A stretch of DNA of 64,000 bases from Hybos culiciformis (lineage: Eukaryota > Arthropoda > Insecta > Diptera > Hybotidae). Positions 38,801-50,800 of the stretch are shown piece after piece. Positions within the stretch are counted from its first letter, which is position 1; every line of letters begins with the position of its first letter. A program made the translations under genes and the position numbers. Where the stretch lies: contig OZ023275.1 in the NCBI GenBank assembly GCA_964007475.1, positions 37,815,381 to 37,879,380 on the forward strand, in the 5' to 3' direction. The notes under the pieces are model-generated. The model was not told where the DNA came from and did not search any database. It was given only the letters and a program-made list of their open reading frames with translations.

Positions 38801-41800
38801 AGTCTATGCTCAGAACTTCCGATTTATAAGCGCGCACAAAATATAAATAAATCATTTTATTTTAAGATTTTGAAAAATTCATACCATTCACATAAAAAAA
38901 ATTAATGAATTCACCAAAGAATAATTAAATTTAATTAAAAATAAAGATTTTAAATATTAATTTTATAAATTTTCCTCAATTTTTAAGTATTTTAAAATAA
39001 TTTCTGTTTTATCAAAATAGAGTAACCTTAAAATGTCAAACATAATATCATCGGTAATTTTCACTTCAACGTCTATGGCTTATTTTTTGACAAATCTCTA
39101 TTACTACTATGGAAAGTAAAATAATATATGTATGTAGTTTAGGTACCTACGTTATTTTAATTTCAACTCACTGTTTCGCCCAGTAAAAGCCAGTTAAAGT
39201 AGTAATAACAGGTGATGGTTCTTTTTTATTTAGTTTATTTTATTATATGTATACGAATTTTTTCACCTGTTAAAAATTTTCAAAAAATTTAAACTATTAA
39301 GAAAATAATCATTTTTAAATTATGAACTACACGTACATACATATATGCATATAAATTAGCTGAAAATCTGCATAATTAATTTAATACCATCACCTTTTTT
39401 TTAATAATTTCTTTAATTAAACTAACATAATCGAATAATTTTTTTAGGATGGATCATTCATTCTAAAAAGAAGGAATGAAGTAAACTTATAAAGTCTTTC
39501 TTTAAATTAATTAGTACTAAAAAATTATGTACTTCAATAAAGTGGACACTATTAATAGTACACAAATTATGTAAGAAATAAGTATAACAAAGATAATAAA
39601 CAAATGCAAATAACAAAGCCGAAAAAGAAAATACCGCAGACCCATATACTTTTTTAAAAACAACTACAAATCTTCACTTTATTGTCTTCTTATATTTGTG
39701 TCTAACAACTTATGATTCTGATTCCACCTTGATTTTTTTTCATTCTTATTTATTTTATATTGCATTCTGAATAAAAATATATGAATTTAAAAATGTTATT
39801 AAATTCAGCAATGATAGTCTTTAGCGCGTGATAATGGATTATTCCAATTTTATAAAGTACCACACCAAGAAGGCAATAACTTTTAACCCATCTTCTTTTT
39901 GTTAATTTAACAAAAAAAAAAACAATTTTTAAAAGAGTTAAATAGTCTTTTATGACCATTTGTTCACTGAACCAATAATTGTTGGCACGAGAAAGGAAAT
40001 TGGTTGCTGATGCACCTGATCGTAATTCAACAAGTCACGGTAACAACACGTCACAAATTACAAAAACAATATAAGAATGAAAAAAAAAATGGGTTTGCAA
40101 AAAAAGTTTTATTAAAGGTAGTTGAATGTTCTTGTACAAATTCGTTATTATTATTTTTATTAGGAAATATTTAACGTAACAAAACTTATTTAGATGCAAT
40201 TAAAGTTGTGATACGTCATAATAATTCAACAAAAAAGCAGTAAGCGCAAGAAAAATATAAAAAAATTTAATTTATTTTCAATGTGAATCACATAAATTAT
40301 GAAAAAATGATGTATGTACTTTGTACCTACATGTATGTACTTTTACACGTACTGTATGTGTAGTATAATTCTCCATATCATATACATACGTTACATGTTT
40401 AGGAAATGAAGTTCAAATAATAATTTTAAGCAAAATTATGATCAAGAATGAAATTTATGTGAAAGAAGAATGTTGTTGCATGAAATAAGAAAAACTGCAT
40501 TTTCCAAGAATTTAAAAACTAGTTATGCTAATTTTTCTTATTAGGCAAAAACCCTTTCCTTTGAAAACAAAATAGGGAACACAAATGCATACTTATAATC
40601 CATGCATACCTGCTAATATTATTTGAGAGAATATTTTGGATAATAAAAAAAATATTAAGTAGTATGTATGTACAAACCATCTTATTATCCGAATATGCAA
40701 ACTGTCTTTATTTTATAGAAATCTTTTTACTCACCTTATTATTTTTCTTTTATTGTTCGGATGAATTCGATTAGCTGATGCAGCATCAACTTTCTTCAAT
40801 TCTTCATATAAATCAGAAACTGAACATTTACCCATATCAAAAATGTCGACCTAAGAATTTAGAAAAAATATGAAATTAGAGTATTTAGTTGCAAACATGG
40901 ATTATTAATAATATTAATAATTCTATTAAATCTTTGAACCTTCAAAAAGTAGTTCCACATTTGTTGGCATACTTCCAAAGTAGTTTTATAAATTATTTTT
41001 CATTCAAAATCTCTGGACTTACTATTTTGTATTTTTTATCGGAATAAAACTGTTTAGATTCAGTTAAGACTAAGTGCTCGAAATTTCTTTAAAACTATTT
41101 ATTCAAGTATAATTTTTACTTTTTTCTTAGAATTTTACTTCAGTTACTAGAATAGAAAATACTGATTTTCTACCAGTAGTGTGGCTGGTAAGTATAGCTA
41201 ATTTAAGAGTTTTTTTAATAAATGTTAATAAATTGAAAATAAAAAAGATAAAGTAATTTAAAAAAATATTTAATGTAATTTAATAGATTTTTTTTCTAGA
41301 TTATCTATTATTTCTTAAAATTGCTCAAGCTTTAATTAACATTTATTCGTGATCAATTTAACATTTTTCTATATTTACTATGTGAATATCTTTATCTAAA
41401 TTCAGTCAGTCAGTTACAAAACTTACATTATTTGAAATCATTGATGAATCACTATCAGAACCACACATCAAATTTTCAACACCTTTAGTAATATTTATTG
41501 TAGGTGGCGAATTGCTAACCAATATATCCCATACTATGCTTTCAATATAATAATTTGTACCACCAACAATAATTGGAATTTTATTTTGATGCAATAATTT
41601 ATTAACCTATAAATTATGGTGTGCAAAAAGAATAAATAAAAATACAATTAACTAATTTCGTTTCATAATAAATTACCTATATGAGTTAAATATTTGGGAA
41701 TAAGAAGACAGGCAGACATAATAATTTTTATTTAATTTTCAAAAGTAGAAATAGAAATTGTAGGTACCTAAAAAAATAAGTCAATTAAAGTCAAGCAAAG

Positions 41801-44800
41801 CTTAACTACACTCATTTTCCATTCTAAATAAATTAGAGCAGGGCACGGAATGGAGCATGTTTGGATTTGCCAAATAATATCATGAATGAGGACACTAAAA
41901 TCTAAAAACAAAAAATGAACTAAAACCTACAAAAATTATTTGGGAACTGTATTTTTTTTTAAATTGTTTCATCACATCTCTTAACATTTAATTTTAAAAA
42001 TTATAGTGAAATAGAAATACGATTAAATTTTCTTAGAGTCAAAAGTAATTACAGTCAAATGAAATACAGTCTTAAATTAATTAAGACTTAAAAAAAATTA
42101 ACTAGAACCTACAATAATGCGAAATGAAGAAGAGGTTTTAGATCCACTTCATTTTTTTTAAGGTTCTTGATCATTTTTTGTAGGTTTTACTTCATTTTGT
42201 TTAGGTTCTATTTCATTTTTTAGATTCTATTTTATTTTAAAGTTCATGTTTGAAATTTCGTCAATTTTATCAATTTTATTATTATCAAGATAATAATTGT
42301 ATTGAATCAGAAGGTCTAAAAATTTTGCAAACATTTTTTTTTGTCTATAATAATATATATATTTGAAAAAAAAAAATTAATAATAAAAAAAAGAAGAAAA
42401 TCAAGTTATTTTAAATTAAAATAATCATATTTCAAAAAAAAAATTAAAAAATTGAGATCAAAAACCTCAAAAAATGATGTGATTTACCATTTTTTTTTAA
42501 ATCACTTAGTTTCTCAGCAAATATTATTTATTTTTTTTAAGTTTTCTCTGTAACTTTTAAGTTAGATACAGCAAGGTAACAAAGTGCCAAAAGAATCTAC
42601 AAAAAAAAAAAATAAACAAAAAAAATAAATAAATAATCAGAAAAATTGTAAGAACAAAATTATATGTTTGGTAAAATAATGACAGAATCGAAGCACAAAC
42701 ACCAATAATAAATTTTTGGCAACATTATAATTACTATTGTTATGTCTACAAACAAAACATAAAAAAAAAAAGCTGACCTTGAAAGTAGTCAAAGTATTAG
42801 GTTAGTGATCCGCGAAATTTATTCGTTCTTTGATTTTTTTTTCCGTATTTTTTTTTTTTTTTGCTTTGCAAATTTATGAATACATAAACCTAATCATTTT
42901 TTTTTTTTGTAGCTACAAAATGTGTATTATATATATATATACAAACACCTAAATAAGTAAATGCCTACATAGATTCATAATTTAGTTGAGAGAAAAAAAA
43001 AAGATATTCCAAAGCCGGCAAAATACAAATTATGTGTTTTTTTTTTTTTTTAACTTCAATAAATATGTTAATTGTATTTACAATTAATTTGAGATAAGAA
43101 CCATTTTATTAAATTGTAAAATGATACTATTAATTAGTTACAAAAAAATATGTGTGATAAATGATTTATTTACATAATTTATGTATTTGGTACATATCAA
43201 AATCCGAAAAATTTAAAAATCATCTAGACTAGAAGAGATTCATCAAACAAAAAATTTAAATTATAGTTATTGTACCTATATGAATTATGTGTGTGAACTG
43301 TTATGTACAGGACTAATTAGAAAATAAATTAAAAAATTATTCAGCTAAAACAATTATTTAAATACAAAAAGAATCACCTACAAAATTAAAATCATACAAT
43401 TAGGAATATTGAATTTACAAAAATTCCATATTTCTTCAATTTAACAATAAATTAAGCACGATCAAAGCAAACTATATATAAAGGTACGAACTGCGCCTAC
43501 ATATAAACCAACTTAAGGTATTTAAATTCAGTTCAAAACAAACTAATTGTCTTCAATCGAGTCCCAACCCCTATTGAATTTCTCTTATTCACAGAGGCTT
43601 TGACAAACATTCACAATAAAATTCAATAGTTTGTATTTGATTGAGCTTATTTCATTTATTCTTTCTTAATATCACTAAAATAGCTTTTGCAACGAATTTA
43701 AATTTAAAATTACTCCAATCTCAACTTTTACTCGTGAAGAATTATTAATCCAATAATTCTAATTAAGTTAACAAAAAAAAAAAAAGCTTTTAAAACTATT
43801 TCAATTCAAATTTTAAAAGAAAAAAGAAAACACAAAAAAAAAACTATAGTCGGACAAAAAATGAATGACAATTTGGTTAACAAAAAAAAAAAAAAATAAA
43901 TAAATAAACAGGTCTTGAGTAAGAATTTAAAAGAGAAAAAAAAAAAAAATGCTAACAACAAAAAAAAAAGCTGAGCTAAAAAAAAAAGTCATAAAACTTT
44001 TAATTTCAAATTAATTAAAATAAAACTTAACAGTTTTCGTACGCACAAAAATTATTCCATATAGATTTTGTGATTATGCGAATTCCATTATAATACACGT
44101 GCCGCAGTTTATATAGATATAGGATAGCTCAAGGACAACTTCAAATAGGCATTACTCTTAAAAACGAAAAAAAAATATATATATATATATAAATTAAACA
44201 TAACATAAAGTAATGGTTTTTTTTTTTTTATCAAATTTAATTGAATTAATTACAATTTTAAATTTTTTTGAGCGATTTCAATTTTGACAATAATTTAGTT
44301 CAAGAAATTTTAAAGGATAGATATTTCAAAGGCTTATCGACTTATGAAGTGCCATTTATTAATATCTACTTTAGACGGCACACAATCGTTTGCTTTCTTC
44401 TTATATGTATTCTTCAGGTCGAAGAAAAGAAAATAGGAATCGAAAATGAAAACATTCTAAAATTACTATTCGCAACTATCTACTCATAATTACTAAAAAT
44501 TAGGAAAAAGGATATTGAAACGATACAAGGAAATTGAAATAACCAAAAATTTATAAAAAGCCTATTTACTTTCTGAGTATTTTTTTTTTAAGTATTTTAT
44601 TATAGGCTTGTGTTGTTCGTATGTATATCCACAAGTATGTATAAGTGCGTAAAATGCGTATTAAATCATCATAATATTGTAAAAAGTACTCTATAATTAG
44701 TAAAAGTCAATACACTTTGAAATTATGACTATTTCAAGGCCGTTTAAAATTATTCTTATGTTTACATTTTTTTTGGTTATTAAACACAAACGCAATTTTT

Positions 44801-47800
44801 TAACTTCTTTACATGGTGATACTAACCAAATTTTCATATGATAAAAAATATGCGAATAGGATACAAATTACTTTCTAAATTATTATTATAATTATTTTTT
44901 ATTCATTCACCTTTTCAACACACACTTACATATATGTACATATTTAAAAAAAAAAAAAAAAATTATAATTTGAATATTCAGAACTCATTTAATTCTTTAA
45001 TCAAAAAAATTGTATAAAAATTTCATTCATTAACTAATTTGATTGTTTCATTGAACCAGTTAGTTGAATATATTAACCATCAATTTACGCAGTTATTTTA
45101 TTCCAAGCATGAAATTATTTTTATAGGATTTTCTTAAAAATAAAATAAATAAAGAATAATGATTTTAACTCTTTCGATAAAAAGTTGTATAAATTATTAA
45201 AAAAATTTCTATTCTATTGTACAATTGTACTTCATTATTTAAAGAAGCCCATCGTTTCCGAGCCGACAACTTAAAAAAAATATCTAATAGCATTTAACTT
45301 TAAAATCAAACAAAATTTATGTTCGTGATCTCTTTATACCTTTTTTAATTAAAAAAAGATTCGTTTTCAACTTCAGTTCAAATCCTTTATCACATTTGGG
45401 GACAAACATTTTTTTTTTTTGGTTCTTTCAATCGACTTCTACATATTCCAATCTAATTTACATTTAAATCTATTTTAGCCCCCAGAATTCTGGAAAGTAT
45501 TTTTTTTGATTCGTCTAAAAACGACGTCTTTCTACCACTACTGTTAAAATTAAAAAAAAAAAAAAAATTAAAATTACATAAATTTTACATGAAAATACTT
45601 CCAACCCTCCCCTTGGCCAACTGAGAGCTTCTAACTCTGGACTGCCAATTCGGAAAGTTTCATGCTATCATGACATTGATCGGGATTGCTCATATTTTGG
45701 CATTAATACAATAGTAATCAGGGGAGTCGTTTTATAGTTATTATTAGTATTTATTGATATATGAATGTTCTGTACGTTTTGTACTGCCGTAGAATTAAAA
45801 TGTATGAAGAGAATTTTAAAGACAATCTAAGTAACAATTAACTGATTTTTATACTACATTATAAGGAAAATGTATACATCTACATTATACAGATATGCAC
45901 CTAATTTATACAAATGTTCAAAATAGATATTTTATTAATTTCTATATTATGGCTTATACTATTAAATAGTTGTTGGCTTTCATTGGTAAAATATTATTAT
46001 TGTTGATATTTTTTTATTAGTTAACAAGTTACTATATTATAAAAGAATTTTTGGTATTTTTATGTTTATGTACCTAATTGGTTCTTGAATGATAAATGAT
46101 TGCTTTAAAATACGGCAAAAAAAAAAAATCTTTACTTCTTTTGCATAAAAATGAGTAATACATATTTTTTCATTTTTGTTTTGGCTTTTTACACATCGTT
46201 TTGGAACAATTCTAATAAAAATATTAGGTATATATGTTAATATAAATATCAAAGGAAAAAATAAAATAAAATAGAAAAAAATTTCACACAATAACCTTAT
46301 TTGAATATAAATAATACTTACTTAATATTAAAAACAAAGTATAATAAAAAATTCAAAAGAACTTTATATAAGAGTGTTATAAGGTCATTTCGATTTGTAA
46401 TTGTAAATGTGTGTAAATATCATAAAATGGGATCTGACTCGGTTATTCTGAAAATGGCTAAACTATTTTGATAATGATGAAAGCAAATACTCCAAAATAT
46501 TAGCCTTGAACTCTATGACAATAATAGCCGTTTGATACCTGATACTACATAGTTTGATTTTTCTAATGGTTGTTTTAATATTTGCGCATTTTAGTCAAGC
46601 AAATTTTTCGTGTATTTTTTTTTATTTATAAATTTTGTTACAAAAAAAAAAAACCGCGAATTAAGTGAATTTGTGTTGACTTTCAAAACAAAAATATTAA
46701 ATTTTTGCAAAGGTTTACTTTATTTTTATTTTGGCGGGTTTACTGTTACAACACATAAATAAAGTGCTAGTTGTGTAAAATTAATTAATAAATAATTTAC
46801 ATTTTAATTTAAAATATGTTATGATCATGAGAACATAATAATAAATTTATGTAGTTATTTGTGATAAGTTTTACCATAGCTTTAAACACATACAATTAAT
46901 ATGTTGATAATATCATTCCTTCAACAATTGTGGGTATCATATCAGCTAATGCAAGATTTTGCCCCAGGAAAACAATATGTATTATAAACCCACCTACGTG
47001 TATTCACGTTTTATTCCGATACCCATTAAACACTATTCTTACACTATACTTATAGACTGATTATCATTTGAATTAAATAAATATAATATTTAAATGGGAG
47101 CTCCATGACCTAAGTCTTGAAGAACAAACCCCTAATGCTAGAAGCTAATTTAATCTAAAAAATTAAGCTCAATGAATTAAATTCTAAAGAACTAACTTTT
47201 ATTATTAAAACGAACTAACAAACTGAGCTAATTCCTGAAATTTTAAACAAGTAATAATGTTTTTAATAACTCAAGCAATCTTTAAATAATTTGTCAATAA
47301 TTTTGAAAAAGCTGAAATTCAAATTAAATTAGTTATTTCTTAAATTTTCAATATAAAATACGGTTTTGATTATTACAATAAAAATGAGTTTCGGCGAAAA
47401 CTCACTTTTCAACGATATCATTAATAAATTGATGGTTGATAAAGGTCGTTTTGGGAAATCAAAATATTCTGAATTCGTTAATGATGCAATGCGAGACTTT
47501 TGCCAAGATAAAAGACGAGTAAAGCAAGCAATTAAATTAGGTCTAGAAATGGGCTTAATAACTATTAACAAACCTGCTGATATGATTAAATTAAGATTTG
47601 ATCCAAATTCAAAAATAGATAATGAATATTTTGTTGATTACGCAAGCTTAGAAAATGTTGATTACATTGCGAAACCTTTACGAGAAGAAGTTAAAATGAA
47701 CAACATATCTATAAGGGTAAAACAATTTTAAATGCGAATTAAAATTTTGGTTTTGTTAATCATAATCAGACTAAAAAAATTAATAAGAGATAAATAAAAG

Positions 47801-50800
47801 ATTTTTTTTTGCAAATTCGAAACTGTAATTGCAAATAGAAAATTAAAAATATATATATATTTTATTAAAAAAAAAAAATACAAATGATTAAAGGTTAATT
47901 TCAAAACTGCCCTTTTCTTTTGTCAGTTCAATATTAAAACTATAATGTTGACGATCATTGCGCATTCATTCTCTAATGAATATTAGACTCCTTTTACACA
48001 AGTCTTTTTTTTTTAGCTCCCTTTGAACAAAAACCAAAAAAAGATAGTTTTATTTTTTAAATGCCAACTATTTCAAAAAGCCAATGAAAAAAGGCATCAC
48101 GGACTTTTTTTTTACATGAATTAAAAAAGAGCTGGAATATCTTTTTTTTTTGTTTTCATTCCAAAAAGAAGTGAATAAAGGCTTGTGTAAAAGGGATAAT
48201 ATATTTTTAAAATTTAATTCCTGTTCATTTTAATGTGTCTCAATAAAACCAAAAATCATATTTACATTATAATGACGTATTCTTTGAACCCATCACTTTT
48301 TAATACATAATTCTTGAATTTCCTGAATGAAATATTCATCGAAAATGAAATATTCTGATATTTATTTTTATTTTAATTTTGTAGCGAACATCTAGTAAAC
48401 GACCATATGATAAACGAAAGCTGCTGCGGAAGTTTGAAAGAAGTAAAAGCCAAAGTCGCTTTAAAAGAAAGAAATTATAGTAATTTCAATCACAAAATTA
48501 ATTTAGAAAATATGAATTGTTTAAAATTTAGAAAATAAAATACAAAAAAAAAAAATAAAATAAAATCAGATTCAAAAATGTACACATAAGTATTATAAAT
48601 TTATAATTCTACAATATATGTACATAATTATTTGTGCATTAGAAAGAGATTTCAGTTAATGATCAACTATATCGCGTAGCCATAGGTTAAGCTCCTAAAA
48701 AAAAATATGTAGTTCCTAAAAGACCTCAGGGACGCGCGAAAAGGCCGTTGCTCGAGCATCCATAAGTTAAGTTTCCAAAAACCAGGCTAGACTTCAATAT
48801 CGACATGTAATACATAGTTTTTCAAAACATAATGTCATATACTTTGTTCTTTTTTTTTTTTGTTTTTTTTTTTAAAAGGACAAAATCGGATGAAAAATTA
48901 TTTACAAAAAAAAAAATTTATATTTTTAATTTTTAAAAATATTAATATGATAGATATTAAGTATGCTTGATATCTTCAATTTCCAAACCGAAAATATAAA
49001 ATACTACATTGTAGTTAGATTAATTATATACATTATATTAATGATCACCAAACTTATCTATAATACTGTGTAGGTATAATACTTCAAACCTAACTTCTAA
49101 AAGTTTTCAAGAAATATATTTAGTAATTTCTGCAAACGTAATTAAAAAAAAAAAAATTATTTGTTTCCTCAAATTTTTTATTTCAAAACTATTTTTTCCA
49201 GGAAATTAAAACGGAAACACGAATCTTTTTACAAAAATATTTGCATACGCAAATGTCTGTAAAAAAAATTATAAAAATCATATAACAATAATCTTTATTG
49301 TGGGTAAAAATATTGAATAAGAAATTCCATTCATAAAAAAAAAATTTTTGTCAATTTAAAAAAGAAAAAGAAAAAAAAGTCGCAAAAAAAAAAGTGCAAA
49401 TCAAAATTTTTTTTACGTAAGTTACAGGCAAAATCTGAGCTGAATTAAATTATATTTAAATTCAAAATTATTATTATTATTGATATAATAATTTTCGAAT
49501 TGTTGTAGTTTTATTTTAATATCTGATTTTAAAAAGGAACCATTTATAAGACATCGTACAACTGTTAAGTAAATCAGTGAGTAGTTTCTTATTTTAACTC
49601 ACAGAAAATTTTCAGCCTTATCCTTTAAAAAAACCTTATTCTTCTGCTTTTGATCTATTAGTATTAACTAATATTTAAATATTTTTCAATAAAAATTAAT
49701 GTTCCTTCTTTAAGTGTACCAATTAACCATATTTTTAGTTCTGCATATTTAAAATAATAAAATTATATAGGTTAAGTTTGATAAAAATTTTCACTTTTAA
49801 GCCACAAATTATTCTTATCTGGTTTAAAAAATAAAAAACTTAATTTAATTATAAATAGTTATCATTCTTCACTTTGAAGGCTTATCTTGACATAAACATT
49901 CAAAATATTAAAAGGTTTATGTGTAGGTAACATTGGGCACTTTATCGTAAGTAATCTAAAGTTTTAAAAATTTTCATAGTAACATTTTTTTTTTAAAATT
50001 AGGTCGAAAAAATTAAATTAATTTTTAATCATCTTATATTTAACTTGTAACTTTGTTTCGAATAAAATTTAATTTACCAAAATCTATATTTGCGTTCTCT
50101 TTTCAAATAGTGCTAAATTTTATATTTATACATCATTATTATATAAAAGATATACGAATTATTTATAACAGCACCGACCGAAACTACTCACTATATTTAC
50201 CATAATGTAAATAACATTAAGGGGCAACAAGTGACGCCGTATTCATAAAAGATGATAATGCTTCTAACTTACTTAGATCATTTATGAAAACTAAATGGCA
50301 GAATAGATAATGTCGTTTGGCAGACAAAGTTGAGCACATCAAAATAGGATGATGGAAATTCCACCATAACTAATTCTGGCCTAAGATTATCTAAATGGTT
50401 TTGTTTAGACATATTTTGAGGAAAGAAGAGCTTCGAATCTATTTCAATCTAAAAAAAAAATTTGCCTTCCCAATGTAGGTAGGTGCATTGTCCGTACATA
50501 ATGTTTGTGATAATAAGTTGTTCAAAATTCCTGTTTTATAATTCGCATTATTCCTAAACAATTTCACACAATTTCTTTTCCCTCATTTCACAAAATTTTA
50601 ACAATATAAAAACACATTTGATATTATCTTTATTATTTACTTATATTAAAAACAAAATATTTATTTTCTTCATGAAACGGACCCCGTGTCATAATCTATT
50701 AGTATTTGGAGTCTTAATATTTCTATTTGTCATTATTTTCTATTTTAATCTGCTGTTGTTATAAGTATTATGAATGTTGACACAAGAGTGTTTCTAAGTT

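Larger units (their letters stand above)
23204..40734 (-). other. 17.5-kb fourth intron of Trit1
   Basis: This single intron is more than half the gene. It starts GTGAGT on the minus strand and ends 'ttctag'. Its contents are AT-rich sequence plus identifiable repeats: an E2F-like palindrome at 24203, two diverged direct repeats near 26.7-27.3 kb, a relic open frame at 26500, the large foldback at 31462 and a 171-bp palindromic element at 35271. I saw no second complete gene in it. Confidence 0.7.

Noticed and set aside
44268..44489. 73-codon plus-strand frame in Trit1 intron 2
   Set aside because: It starts at TTG, has no family similarity I recognise and no splice partner. Composition is intermediate, so a remnant cannot be excluded, but it is not supported as a gene.
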